A stretch of 64,000 bases of DNA from Arenicellales bacterium (GCA_958295885.1 OY282380.1:2542001-2606000); one strand, 5' to 3'. Shown: positions 28,968 to 40,647, numbered from the stretch's first letter. Notes: generated from the sequence alone by a model not told the origin. A program made the numbers and translations.

Positions 28968-29116
28968 TTGATTCTCCCCGCACAGTTAAAAGTTTGTGAA
29001 TAAAATCGTGAACTAAAATATTAATCTAAGCTATTGATTTAATATAATATAATAGACTCAAATGGTTAACAATTCTGATTTTCTGCAAGCTACAGCATAC
29101 CAAATGAGGCTGTGCA

Positions 29117-29670
29117 ATGAAAAATTGTAGCAGAATTCCAAAATCACCCTCAAATATTGAAAAAACGCTAAGTGCTTTGAGCATTCTCATTGACAATCTG
29201 TATGCCGAGTGCTGTCGCTCGCTGAATTTGAGAACGCTGCTGAACCGAGCGGGCATCACCAAGCGTGGCGGTATGAATGTTGCACAAGCGGTGTTTCTGC
29301 TGCTGCGGGTGTTTCTGCGGGATTCGTCGATGGCCATGTTCTGTCGCAAGTCGATGCGGGAATTCACTCAAGCCAGTACAGATCCGCTCTACGACCTGTT
29401 GAAGAATCAAAGAGTCAATTGGCGTTCGTTTCATCAGTTGATGGCGCTGAAAGTGTATCGCACTTGGATTTGAACCCCAACGCACTGAGCGCGTTCGTGG
29501 TCGATGACACGGTGAAAGTTCGCCACGGGAAAAACATGGAGGGCGTCAGCCGGCATTACAATCACGCCTCGGGTCGGTGTGTGATGGGACAGCAGGTGGT
29601 GCAGTTGCAACACTGCAGCAATCATTTGGGCTCGCTGAGACGTGTGTTCCCCACTAAAATCCGCGCCTGA
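29117..29670 (+). pseudogene. IS4-type transposase, N-terminal half, frameshifted
   Basis: The first frame reads NLYAECCRSLNLRTLLNRAGITKRGGMNVAQ and FCRKSMREFTQASTDPLYDLLKN (seen in pieces such as LYDLLKN and WRSFHQLMAL). A second frame from about 29460 reads ALSAFVVDDTVKVRHGKNMEG and GRCVMGQQVVQLQH, including the first catalytic Asp (VVDD). This is the N-terminal part of the same transposase type whose C-terminal tails occur at 17681, 28000 and 39239. The C-terminal half with the catalytic Glu is missing here. Confidence 0.75.
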
Positions 29671-30049
29671 TGCAAACTAGAGTTGGTCATTGGCATTCGA
29701 TATTGACGAGGTGCCCGGATCTTCATCGTCTACTACGCACTTCCTGCAGGACTTAGCCGAAAACAATGATGTCTGCCGCCAATATTGATGGTATGGCGTT
29801 CAAGGCGTTTGTTGACAGCGAGAGGCGCAATTGTTCGTCGAAATTCAACGGATGAATCAGTAATGGAAGTTAAACAATTGCATATGCTCGAAGTCTAATC
29901 AATTAGGATGGTCTTTTGGAGAATTGAACCGATGAAACTTCAATAAAATAACAGAAGGCATTCAATCTGGGCGAATAACAGCGAACGGAGGGAATCCATA
30001 GACTTGAATTTTTTTGCACGAGAAGTTTCGAAGTTTGAATTTGACCGTC
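29671..30049. other. Non-coding stretch between IS remnant and dioxygenase gene
   Basis: No gene recognised. It separates IS debris from the dioxygenase-like gene and includes that gene's upstream region. Confidence 0.3.
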
Positions 30050-30706
30050 ATGCATAAGTCAGAAAAATCAGCAAAACGTACTATCACGCGTCGAACCGCT
30101 TTAGGTGGAATTGCACTAGCAGCGTGCACTGCAGCGGTTCCCATTCTTGTTCGTGCACGCTCTACTCCTTTGAATTACAATTTTTCCGGTCCCGCTTCCG
30201 ATCGCAAGTTAGACCTCAAACATCCAGTCAGGTGTACACCGGGCACATCAGCTCAGTCCGAGGGTCCGTTTTACACACCTCGGACGCCGCGGCGAACTGT
30301 CTTGCGGGAACCTGATACAGGCGGTGAACAACTCGTTCTTGAAGGACTGGTTCTAACTCCGGACTGCCAGCCGGTCGCAGGCGCTGTAATAGACATATGG
30401 CATTGTGATGAGTCGGGACGCTATGACAATGCTGGTTTTCGTTATCGCGGTCATCAGTTCACTGATTCTGCAGGCGCTTATCGCTTCGAAACGATTCGAC
30501 CTGGTCATTACACGGGGCGGACACCTCATATCCATGTAAAAGTTCAAGGCATGAAAACTCGTCTGCTCACCACACAGCTATATTTCCCTGACCTGCGCGA
30601 TTCTAATTCTCGAGACTGGCTTCAGCGCGATGAATTACTGATGCATCTGAGTCGTAATGGGGAAACCTGGTTTGGGCGCTACGATTTCATGCTTGATATA
30701 AGCTGA
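30050..30706 (+). CDS. Intradiol ring-cleavage dioxygenase-like protein with Tat signal
   Basis: A 218-residue protein with a twin-arginine signal (TRRTALGGIALAACTAAVP), so it is probably exported folded. The mature part contains SEGPFYTP, LVLEGLVLTPDCQPVAGAVIDIWHCDESGRYDN and RPGHYTGRTPHIHVKVQG, recognisable in pieces such as DIWHCDESGRYDN and RTPHIHVKV. The tyrosine of GRYDN, the one in PGHYTG and the two histidines of PHIH match the Fe(III) ligands of intradiol dioxygenases that cleave catechol rings. Exported members are common in genomes without known catechol pathways, and their substrates are usually unknown. I start at the ATG at 30050; twelve more codons lie upstream in frame. Confidence 0.85.
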   Translation: MHKSEKSAKRTITRRTALGGIALAACTAAVPILVRARSTPLNYNFSGPASDRKLDLKHPVRCTPGTSAQSEGPFYTPRTPRRTVLREPDTGGEQLVLEGLVLTPDCQPVAGAVIDIWHCDESGRYDNAGFRYRGHQFTDSAGAYRFETIRPGHYTGRTPHIHVKVQGMKTRLLTTQLYFPDLRDSNSRDWLQRDELLMHLSRNGETWFGRYDFMLDIS

Positions 30707-31165
30707 CTTCCTGACAATTCCAGACAGTTTTTTGTGACATTACCCGTTATTGATTACTTCATATAGGAATAGTCTGTTGTTCTGCACCTGAGCAGAGCAG
30801 GAATCAGACACTAAACAATCAATCACCAAATCACACATCAGCACATATGAATAGAACATCATGACTGCGGCTCAATCACCCCGAAGCGATGAAATTTAAT
30901 TTTCATGAAATCAAGAGTCTGTCTAACACAGTTTCTCTGTTATCCAGCCGGTGCGAAAACACACGAATAATTGGGAACTGCTTGTGTGGTCGACGGAATG
31001 TTGAAGACGAAAGCGAGGCCGACGGAAAATCTTTCTCACCGGTCGCGTGGGAAAGGGGTGATTCCGTCAATTTATTCTACAAAACCTCATAATACTCGGC
31101 AAAATGAATGGTTTTTTGGTGAGCGCCGCGTTGGATATTTGAATTTACAACAAGATGAGTAGCAG
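30707..31165. other. Spacer upstream of the SNF2/Hsp70 operon
   Basis: Two short overlapping frames cross this region but match nothing I recognise. Any promoter of the helicase operon must be here. I cannot identify one with confidence. Confidence 0.3.
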
Positions 31166-34100
31166 ATGATTTACGGCACTGTCAAATTCGATGAGCTGCC
31201 CTGGAACCCTCAGACAGCGGGCCAATCAGTTCGTTTGACAGACAATCCGGGGCGGCGGGGAACCACCACCGGGAAAGTAAAAATAATTGGAAACTACCTT
31301 ATGGTCGAGGTCGACTTCGGCCCAAACGATGCAAAATTCAAGCACTATCAACTCTTAGAGCTCATCAAATCTAAACAAGGCGCGTCCGATCTCCTTTCCA
31401 GAGGGCGCTTTGGTGGTCCGATAGATCTTCGGCGGCTGCTTACCTTTGAAAAAATCAAAGGAGAACTAACCAATGTCTTTTATTCTATGGAGGCCAGCAA
31501 CACGGATTTCTATCCCCACCAATTTAAATCAGTACTCAAATTCATTGAATCTCCATTTGGACGGTTGCTGATTGCAGATGAAGTCGGACTAGGCAAGACG
31601 ATTGAATCAATTTATATCTGGAAAGAGCTGCAGGCTCGACACGATGCACGACGTCTCCTTATCGTTTGCCCTGCCATGCTGCGAGAAAAATGGCAGAACG
31701 ACTTAAAGATTCGATTTAATATGCCGGCGGAGGTCGTCGACGCGAAACGACTCTTGGAATCGTTATCTGATGTAACTCGTCGCGGAATAAATCGAGACTT
31801 CACCTATATCATCAGCCTTGAGTCACTGCGTCCACCACCAAAATTCGAGGAAATGGAGAATACGAACACACGGTCCGTCCTAGCTCGACTTCTCTACGAA
31901 AATATAGCGTCAGACGAATTCGCGCTGTTCGACTTTGTCATCATCGATGAAGCGCACTATCTTCGAAATCCCAGCACCCAAAGCAACCGCTTGGGACGGT
32001 TGTTGAGAGAGTCTGCTCGATACTTGGTTCTGCTTACAGCAACTCCGATTCAGATCCACAGTGAAAATTTGTACCAACTATTACGTCTTATTGATCCCAA
32101 CCAGTTTTACGACAAAATACTTTTTGGTCAAATGCTGTCTGCAAATTCACACGTAGTCGATGCATTGCGATGTCTTTGGCGCCAGCCTCCTCAGTTGGAA
32201 TTTGCCGCCAAAGCCATTGACAGAGCGCTGTCGAGTGCTTATTTTAAACATGATGACGTGTTACAGCGAATCGGCCGCCAAGTGCAAACCTCCGACTTGG
32301 ATCTTGAAACGCGCGTAGAACTGGCTAGAATGTTAGAAACAAGATCTCTGCTTAGCCATTACATGGTGCGTAATCGAAAAAAAGAAGTTCGCGAACAAAA
32401 TGTGAAGCGCGCCGCGCAGGTGCTTAACGTTAGTTTCTGTCAAAAAGAGCGAGAAATTTACGAGCAAATTACAGACTGGATAAAATTTCAGACAAGTGAG
32501 ATGCAAGGCGCACCTGCTTTTGCTCCTGTAATGCGTCAGCGCCAAATGGCGAGTTCGTTGGTTGCCACGTTGGAAAGATGGGCCAAAAAGGAAACTGGGT
32601 CCCAGGAACGTTTTCTCGCAGAGTTTGCTTGGGAGGATTCAGGGCGTTCTCTGTCACTTGATGGACAGCAATACAACGATATCGATATCAATGACATAAC
32701 ACTGAAGAAGTTATTGCAGGATTTGAAACTTTTGGAAGAGGTTGACTCCAAATATGCAAAACTGAAAGATTTCCTCATTGATCAGCTGAAAATAGATGGC
32801 TCTGAAAAATTTGTCGTATTCGCCTATTTTCGAGACACATTGAAGTATCTGCAAAGACGACTGGAAGAAGATCACATCTCGACGGCGTTGATTATGGGCG
32901 GGATGAGAGACCGTAAATATGCTGTTCTGCAGAAATTTAGCAAGCCAGATGGTCCATCCGTCCTTCTTTCATCCGAAGTGGGCAGCGAAGGCATCGACCT
33001 GCAATTTTGCCGGTTCATCGTAAATTATGATTTGCCTTGGAATCCCATGCGGGTCGAACAGCGCATTGGCAGATTAGACAGACTCGGTCAGAAATCAGAA
33101 CGCATATCCATCATAAATCTAGTAGTCGACAACACAATAGAAGATAGGATACTGCATCGTCTTTTCGAACGAATCCACCTTTTCGAATCCACAATTGGTG
33201 ATCTCGAAGAAATCCTAGGCGGAATGACAAACAACCTGATATTGGAACTGTTGAATCCAATTCTCAGTGAGAGAGAACGCGAGAAAAAGGCCGAAGAAGT
33301 TGCGTTGGCAATCGAGCATCGCAAGGCGGATCAGGAACGCATGGAACAAGAAGCCGTCAATCTAGTCGGTTTCTCAGATTACATTCTTGATCACATCAAG
33401 GACAGCAGGGACAATAGACGATGGCTCGGTTCTGACGAGCTGATTTCACTGGTTGACGATTTCTTCAAACACAATTTTACAGGGACCAAAATAGAGCTGC
33501 ATCCTCAGCTGCCGTCCGCGTTCAAAGTACGACTGTCACCGGCGGCCAAGGCGAGTCTCAACGACTTTCTCTCCGAAAAGAGGCTCGAAAGGCGAACTCG
33601 GTTACATCAGTTGGGAAAGCCCATCCTCTGTCTGTTCGATCCGCGTGAAGTCGAAACATTTGGACTAAGTGACGAGTTAATTGAACCTACACATCCCTTG
33701 ATACAATGGATACGCGCGAATTACGAGAAGGATGAACGTCAAATTCATCCTGTGGCAGCGATTCAGCTTGATGCTGAAACGGCACGAATTCCTTCTGGCG
33801 ACTATGCGTTTGCAGCACACAGATGGTCCTTCAACGGGCTTCGGAAAGATCAAATGCTGGCGTTTCGAGCAGTCAAAGTTCCAGAATTTCAGCGTCTTAA
33901 CAGTCAGGAATCCGAGCACCTGATTACCGTAGCCGCAAAAAATGGGAATTCGTTTCCAAATGCGGCCTATGTCATTGAAATCGGTGACATCATGAACGGA
34001 GTATCCGAGTGTGAAGATGTGCTAGAGGAAGCGTTCGGGGAGAAATTAGGGAATTTGGAGATTGAAAATCAGCTGCGTTGTGAGCAGCAGAAAACCAACG

Positions 34101-34312
34101 CACAAACATCTGCGGCGCGTAAAGTAAGCAATTTGCAAATTCGACTCGAACGATTTCGCGCTGAGGGGAAGCATAAGGCAATTCCTATGACGGAAGGGCT
34201 GCTCAGGAAGGAGGAGGATGCACTGAAAACAAAACTTGCACACATAGAGAAATGGCGGAATCTGGACCCAACTCTGAAACCACTGGTGATGGGTGTGATT
34301 AGAGTGAGGTGA
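31166..34312 (+). CDS. SNF2/Rad54-type DEAD helicase (defence-type)
   Basis: A 1048-residue superfamily 2 ATPase. The N-terminal 90 residues form a beta-rich module (TGKVKIIGNYLMVEVDFG). The helicase core has motif I DEVGLGKT near residue 138, motif II DEAHYLRN near 261, motif III LTATPIQ near 292, motif V SSEVGSEGIDLQFC and motif VI QRIGRLDRLGQ near 632. A coiled-coil region follows (EREREKKAEEVALAIEHRK) and then a large C-terminal part of unknown fold. The layout is like RapA, DrmD and DpdE-type helicases, which translocate on duplex DNA. It overlaps the next gene, an Hsp70/actin-fold ATPase, so the two form one operon. I do not recognise a named defence system with exactly this pair. Confidence 0.85.
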   Translation: MIYGTVKFDELPWNPQTAGQSVRLTDNPGRRGTTTGKVKIIGNYLMVEVDFGPNDAKFKHYQLLELIKSKQGASDLLSRGRFGGPIDLRRLLTFEKIKGELTNVFYSMEASNTDFYPHQFKSVLKFIESPFGRLLIADEVGLGKTIESIYIWKELQARHDARRLLIVCPAMLREKWQNDLKIRFNMPAEVVDAKRLLESLSDVTRRGINRDFTYIISLESLRPPPKFEEMENTNTRSVLARLLYENIASDEFALFDFVIIDEAHYLRNPSTQSNRLGRLLRESARYLVLLTATPIQIHSENLYQLLRLIDPNQFYDKILFGQMLSANSHVVDALRCLWRQPPQLEFAAKAIDRALSSAYFKHDDVLQRIGRQVQTSDLDLETRVELARMLETRSLLSHYMVRNRKKEVREQNVKRAAQVLNVSFCQKEREIYEQITDWIKFQTSEMQGAPAFAPVMRQRQMASSLVATLERWAKKETGSQERFLAEFAWEDSGRSLSLDGQQYNDIDINDITLKKLLQDLKLLEEVDSKYAKLKDFLIDQLKIDGSEKFVVFAYFRDTLKYLQRRLEEDHISTALIMGGMRDRKYAVLQKFSKPDGPSVLLSSEVGSEGIDLQFCRFIVNYDLPWNPMRVEQRIGRLDRLGQKSERISIINLVVDNTIEDRILHRLFERIHLFESTIGDLEEILGGMTNNLILELLNPILSEREREKKAEEVALAIEHRKADQERMEQEAVNLVGFSDYILDHIKDSRDNRRWLGSDELISLVDDFFKHNFTGTKIELHPQLPSAFKVRLSPAAKASLNDFLSEKRLERRTRLHQLGKPILCLFDPREVETFGLSDELIEPTHPLIQWIRANYEKDERQIHPVAAIQLDAETARIPSGDYAFAAHRWSFNGLRKDQMLAFRAVKVPEFQRLNSQESEHLITVAAKNGNSFPNAAYVIEIGDIMNGVSECEDVLEEAFGEKLGNLEIENQLRCEQQKTNAQTSAARKVSNLQIRLERFRAEGKHKAIPMTEGLLRKEEDALKTKLAHIEKWRNLDPTLKPLVMGVIRVR

Positions 34313-35742
34313 TGCCGATGTCGCGATTCGTTCAGTTAGAGCTGCCTTTAATATTCCTTTCCGATGACTCAAGGCCACCGTTACTGATCAACCTCGGAAT
34401 TGATTTTGGAACAATGTTTACGAAGGTCTGTTTTCGCGATCTCGGCATGGAAGAAAGCCAAATCATCACATTTGGCGGCAATGCGACAGAAGACGCGATG
34501 GTGCCCTCGGTTGTCAGGATAGAGGCGGATGGCAAACTCTCTTTAGCCCGGGGTTCGACGCAGTCCGAAGGAATTCTGGTCCGCTTTTTAAAGATGGCCT
34601 TAACCGACAGCCAAGCAGTAGAGGTCACGCCATCCAAGTGGGGAAATGTGAATCTCCGCGAGAAAAAAGTGATTCGAGCCATATCCAGCTGGTACCTTGG
34701 GACAATCCTTATAAAAGCCCGGAATTGGATTGAAAAAGATCAGGCTGAGCGTCTTCACGGACGCACGGTTCAATGGTCGGCAAACGTTGGCGTCCCAGTA
34801 GAGCATTATGATTCGAGTGCAATTGAAACATTTAAGGAAGTGTCGCGCGTTGCTTGGGCCTGGGTGGAAGATGAAAGCATGCCAAACAATATTGCGGGTG
34901 CGATAGCACGTTATGAGAAGGAGATTTCGACACTTTCGGAACGCACTGATTTTCACGTCATACCGGAAGTAGTGGCGGCCATTCAGTCTTTTGTCAACTC
35001 CCGGGGAGCAGTGCCAGATAAATACATCTATTTCGATATTGGCGGTGGAACGATGGATGGCGTTGCATTTCGTTTCTTATATTTGGGGAGAGAACGAAGG
35101 ATAAACCTGTTATCGAGCATGGTGAAGTCGCTGGGAATGTCCGCCGTTTCGAACCGAATCAGTAGCCTGCACCACGGCAACATAGAAGCATCAATCATCC
35201 ACAATATTCTTGAGAGATATTCTTGTGGCGAGATAACTGACCTGGAAGATAAAACCAAAGAGAGCTTCTCCGAATTGAGGTTGGAAGTTCAACAGCTCGT
35301 TGCCCAAGTAGTTCTCAGAGCAAAACAAAAAGAAGGCAATCGAGATTGGTTACAAGAAGCTTTTAATGACCGCTATATGAGGTTAATACAAGAAGTTCCT
35401 AGCCCAAATTATTCAAAATTCGACCCTCTTGTCATATTCGTGGGTGGTGGAGGGGCAGGCTCGGGCTGGTATCTTGAGGCTATTGGTTCGACTTGGAAGG
35501 AATTCCAACATGGAAATTGTCACATCCCAGCTTATCAGCTGACTGAGTTGATGAAACCCAGCGACCTTACAATTAAAGGGTTGGGGAGCGATAGTTTCCG
35601 ACGCTTCGCAATAGCATATGGTCTTTCTTTCGCTAAAGGTGAAGGTCCTGATATTGGCTTGCCGAGCCAGTTCGAAGACACACAGTTTCAAACAGCGGCA
35701 CATGAAGATGGCATTACCCCGCGTGACAAGGAGATTGCCTGA
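34312..35742 (+). CDS. Hsp70/actin-fold ATPase-like protein, partner of the SNF2 helicase
   Basis: A 476-residue protein with the actin/Hsp70 nucleotide fold: phosphate-1 motif GIDFGTMFTK near residue 29, phosphate-2 motif DIGGGTMDG near 242, and an adenosine motif FVGGGGAGSG near 375. There is no room for a normal Hsp70 substrate-binding domain; the C-terminal 100 residues are not recognisable. The start overlaps the helicase stop (GTGATG; GTG at 34309 or ATG at 34312 or 34318), so translation is coupled. Such proteins in defence loci are thought to act as ATP-driven switches, but the function of this one is inferred from context only. Confidence 0.75.
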   Translation: MPMSRFVQLELPLIFLSDDSRPPLLINLGIDFGTMFTKVCFRDLGMEESQIITFGGNATEDAMVPSVVRIEADGKLSLARGSTQSEGILVRFLKMALTDSQAVEVTPSKWGNVNLREKKVIRAISSWYLGTILIKARNWIEKDQAERLHGRTVQWSANVGVPVEHYDSSAIETFKEVSRVAWAWVEDESMPNNIAGAIARYEKEISTLSERTDFHVIPEVVAAIQSFVNSRGAVPDKYIYFDIGGGTMDGVAFRFLYLGRERRINLLSSMVKSLGMSAVSNRISSLHHGNIEASIIHNILERYSCGEITDLEDKTKESFSELRLEVQQLVAQVVLRAKQKEGNRDWLQEAFNDRYMRLIQEVPSPNYSKFDPLVIFVGGGGAGSGWYLEAIGSTWKEFQHGNCHIPAYQLTELMKPSDLTIKGLGSDSFRRFAIAYGLSFAKGEGPDIGLPSQFEDTQFQTAAHEDGITPRDKEIA

Positions 35743-36188
35743 TATGGTTTGACCAGTATTTTGTGAGATGCCATGCCTGAAATCAAAAATTCAATCCAAG
35801 TTTTCCATATTTTCATATTCAGATAAAAATATCCTTTTTATTTCAGATACTGATTTTATTCGACAGCATATGGGGCAAAAATGTAGTGTAGTATGGAATT
35901 GGAAGCGATGAAATATTCGATCAACAGGAACAATCGGAAATGGCATGGATTCGCTGCATTGGGTTCGGCGACGACAATCATTTCAGAATCAATGAAATTT
36001 CAGCGCCCGATTATTGAAGAATAATTCTGAATTTGCAACGTTCCATTCGGCGACTTTGAAATCGGCTGATCCGATTCAATCTGCAGTGCGAAGATAAAAA
36101 TTCACTCAAATCAATTGACCGAAGTATGATTTCAAGTTATACTTTCAGTTTCACTTTTTTTCCCTACACCATCCTTGAAAAATTACTA
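35743..36188. other. Spacer with copy 2 of the dispersed 169-bp repeat and the rplU promoter region
   Basis: Holds the repeat at 35925-36093. The rest includes the upstream region of rplU. No gene is seen. Confidence 0.4.
35925..36093 (+). repeat. Dispersed repeat, copy 2 of 2 (169 bp)
   Basis: Same length and orientation as 12910-13078. In one frame it reads EMAWIRCIGFGDDNHFRINE before a stop. The copy lies just upstream of rplU, so it could affect that promoter. Confidence 0.75.
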
Positions 36189-36629
36189 ATGTACGCTGTT
36201 ATCGAAACCGGTGGAAAACAACTTCGGGTAGGACCCGGCAAACGAATTCGCGTTGAAAAGCTGAAAGCAGATGTCGGCGCCAATTACACGTTCGATCGTG
36301 TATTGCTTGTGAATAAGGGAAATGAAACCCTGATCGGAACACCTCTTGTTGAAAATGTGCCAGTTGTTGGAAAAGTGGTGGACCACGGCAGGGGGGACAA
36401 AATTCGCGTGATAAAGATGAAACGTCGCAAGAATTACCGACGCACCCAGGGACACCGGCAAAGCTATACCGAGCTGGAAATCGTCAGTATCGGTGAAACC
36501 GCGTTGGAAACTACGGCTGCTGAAACCGAGATGGAAACGGCGGCTGCTGAAACCGAGATGGAAACTGCGGCTGCTGAAACGGCGTTGGAAACTGCGGAAC
36601 AGGTGCAGGGCGACGAATCAGTTTCATAA
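36189..36629 (+). CDS. rplU: 50S ribosomal protein L21 with a repetitive C-terminal tail
   Basis: The first 103 or so residues are standard L21 (MYAVIETGGKQLRVGPGKRI to HRQSYTELEIVSI), with the KMKRRKNYRRTQGHRQ signature that binds 23S rRNA. An acidic tail of about 43 residues follows, made of near-identical ten-residue units of the type TAAAETEMET. At DNA level the units are about 30 bp. I place the start at the ATG at 36189; the upstream in-frame codons do not look ribosomal. The gene leads the usual rplU-rpmA-obgE-proB order. The tail is absent from most L21 proteins and its role is unknown. Confidence 0.93.
   Translation: MYAVIETGGKQLRVGPGKRIRVEKLKADVGANYTFDRVLLVNKGNETLIGTPLVENVPVVGKVVDHGRGDKIRVIKMKRRKNYRRTQGHRQSYTELEIVSIGETALETTAAETEMETAAAETEMETAAAETALETAEQVQGDESVS
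36500..36600 (+). repeat. Tandem 30-bp units in the rplU tail
   Basis: Three to four units built on GCTGCTGAAACCGAGATGGA follow each other in frame and encode the Glu/Ala/Thr tail of L21. Unit length is a multiple of three, so copy-number changes would keep the frame. Confidence 0.75.
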
Positions 36630-36663
36630 CGATTACCGATAAGAAATTTGGAGAAATTTAATC

Positions 36664-36921
36664 ATGGCACACAAAAAAGCGGGCGGCAGTTCTCGAAACG
36701 GACGGGATTCAGTTTCCAAGCGACTCGGCGTGAAAAGGTTTGGCGGTCAGGCCGTGCGCGCTGGCAACATCATCGTGCGTCAGCGAGGCAGCACTTTTCA
36801 TCCTGGAACCAATGTCGGCATGGGTAAGGACTACACGCTGTTTGCAGTCGCAGATGGTCACGTGAAATTTGAAGTGAAGGGCCCGCTGCGCAAAAAAACG
36901 GTTACGGTTGTCTCTGCCTGA
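36664..36921 (+). CDS. rpmA: 50S ribosomal protein L27
   Basis: An 85-residue L27 starting [20 protein letters not shown], with the conserved N-terminus that reaches the peptidyl transferase centre, followed by [19 protein letters not shown] and [17 protein letters not shown]. Length is normal. A GGAG-type ribosome site (TTTGGAGAAATTTAATC) lies just upstream. It follows rplU by 34 bp. Confidence 0.97.
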   Translation: MAHKKAGGSSRNGRDSVSKRLGVKRFGGQAVRAGNIIVRQRGSTFHPGTNVGMGKDYTLFAVADGHVKFEVKGPLRKKTVTVVSA

Positions 36922-36930
36922 ACTCGCGTC

Positions 36931-39165
<2,235 letters not shown>

Positions 39166-39238
39166 CCCTATGAAGTCAGTGCGGAGCGATCAGGACTCAT
39201 CAAGCAGAATGTTCGTTTTATAAAAAAGGCAGCAATGA

Positions 39239-39664
39239 ACTCAAGTTTCTGGATTCAAAATCATCTAATTCAGCCTGATAAAACCGCTGGATCATCATCA
39301 ATTTCGAGGCTGAGGACATCCAATTGAAGTGAGGCTTCAAGGAATTGTTCGACTTGGCGGTCAATGGTTTGCATCACAAAGTCAAGGCTGTGGTCTGTCA
39401 GGGTTTTGCCAGCGCGGATGGAACGGCACGCCAAGGAACGGAAATAGTTCCACAGACGGCGGGCGAAACTGAGCATATCCAGCTGTTCTTTGATCCGTTC
39501 GCGCACTTCAGGAACGTTTTGTCCATGCCCGTTTAAAGCCGCATAGGTGAGCAGCAGATGACGGATCGCACAAAGATGTATGGAGGCGATGAACGAGGCG
39601 AAACTGCAAGTCTGTTCGGACAGAAACCCCAGGTGTTGCTTGGCCTCCTTGAAATAAACTGACA
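39239..39664 (-). mobile_element. IS4-type transposase 3' fragment (copy C)
   Basis: On the minus strand it starts at VYFKEAKQHLGFLSEQT and continues with SFASFIASIHLCAIRHLLLTYAALNG to VLSGstop after about 130 codons. It ends at the terminal motif AAGTTTCTGGATTCAAAA (39243-39260 on plus). The start is at the same codon as copies A and B. Sequence upstream of that codon does not look like transposase. This copy is the left part of a larger unit whose right end may be the inverted motif at 40985-41006. Confidence 0.8.
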
Positions 39665-39887
39665 TGCGGATCAAAGATGGCGTGATTCGGTGCATGATTG
39701 ACAAGCAGCTGAAGGCAGGGATTATAGATGCAGTTTGTACTGCGCAATTATCCGTTGCCCTTTGCTCGGATTGTGCGCTCGATTCATGTCTTTTGAGCGA
39801 AACTGTTGCATGAGGAACCCAGTGCGTCAATCGCGCACGCTGGGGTCTGTGAGGGGTGGGGCATGGTAACATCCCCACCTACTCGGC

Positions 39888-39962
39888 CCCTCGGTCACGG
39901 ACTTGGATTCAAGCAGACCTGGCCCCGACCATTGAAATCCATACTCCAGTTTTGCCCCTTTT
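39888..39962 (+). repeat. 75-bp direct repeat, left copy, flanking the RelBE-like module
   Basis: Starts CCCTCGGTCACGG and ends TTTTGCCCCTTTT. The right copy at 40894-40968 has the same length with two substitutions. The distance between copies is 1006 bp, and the toxin-antitoxin pair lies between them. Confidence 0.92.
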
Positions 39963-40081
39963 ACAAATAGAGGCAGAAATGCTGTAATTTTTATCTATCA
40001 CAAAATTTGGGAAATGTATGCGATAAAATTGATTTGTGTTACATTGCAATTATTGTGTTGCACAACAATACTGATTAAGCC

Positions 40082-40369
40082 ATGACCGAAACAACTTTTA
40101 CCTTCCGTGTCGATGAAGAATTAAAAAATCACTTCAAAGCTACAGCAGAATCGCTGGATCGCACTGGCGCACAGATTTTACGTGGTTTTATGCGCGATTT
40201 CGTCCACTCACAGCATAAAACCGAAAATGAATACGACACTTGGATTCGGCGAGAAGTGCAAACTGGACTAGATTCGGCTAACGCAGGTCGACTTGTGCCC
40301 AACGAAGCGGTTGAAATTGATTTTGCAACTCGCAGAGCAGAAACGCGACGCAAACTCAACAGCGGATGA
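40082..40369 (+). CDS. RelB/DinJ-type antitoxin
   Basis: A 95-residue antitoxin with an N-terminal ribbon-helix-helix (TTFTFRVDEELKNHFKATAESL) typical of RelB/DinJ and CopG-like repressors. The C-terminal half is charged and probably wraps the toxin. Its stop overlaps the toxin start by four bases (ATGA), the classic coupling of type II modules. Both genes of this module look intact, in contrast to the higBA and hicAB remnants in the same window. Confidence 0.85.
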   Translation: MTETTFTFRVDEELKNHFKATAESLDRTGAQILRGFMRDFVHSQHKTENEYDTWIRREVQTGLDSANAGRLVPNEAVEIDFATRRAETRRKLNSG

Positions 40370-40647
40370 CGACACTGGTTTGGACGCCAGAAGCTATCGC
40401 TGATCGTCAAGAAATTTACGATTATATTGAAATAGATAAGCCACTTGCTGCGGCTAACCTCGATGAGTTGATCTCCCGCAAAGCGAATCTTCTAGTCGAC
40501 TTTCCGGGTCTAGGGCGGCCTGGGCGAATTGAAGGAACGCGCGAGCTCATAGTTCACAGGAATTATTTGTTGGTCTATGACATTATTGAAAGCCATGTGC
40601 GCATGCTTAGAGTGCTTCATGTAGCTAGACATTGGCCGCCAAAATAA
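40366..40647 (+). CDS. RelE/ParE-type toxin
   Basis: A 93-residue RelE/ParE superfamily protein. It begins TTLVWTPEAIADRQEIYDYIEID, continues with DFPGLGRPGRIEGTRELIVHRNYLLVYDI and ends VRMLRVLHVARHWPP (here seen as RELIVHRNYLLVY and LRVLHVARHWP). The RxxR...VLHVARxWP end is typical of the ParE/RelE branch. RelE members cut mRNA on ribosomes, and ParE members poison gyrase; the sequence alone does not decide. The full fold appears present. Confidence 0.87.
   Translation: MTTLVWTPEAIADRQEIYDYIEIDKPLAAANLDELISRKANLLVDFPGLGRPGRIEGTRELIVHRNYLLVYDIIESHVRMLRVLHVARHWPPK

Noticed and set aside
31166..35742. Assignment to DISARM or Dpd because of the SNF2 helicase
   Set aside because: No DUF1998 protein, phospholipase-D protein, methylase, tRNA-guanine transglycosylase-like protein or queuosine genes are next to it.
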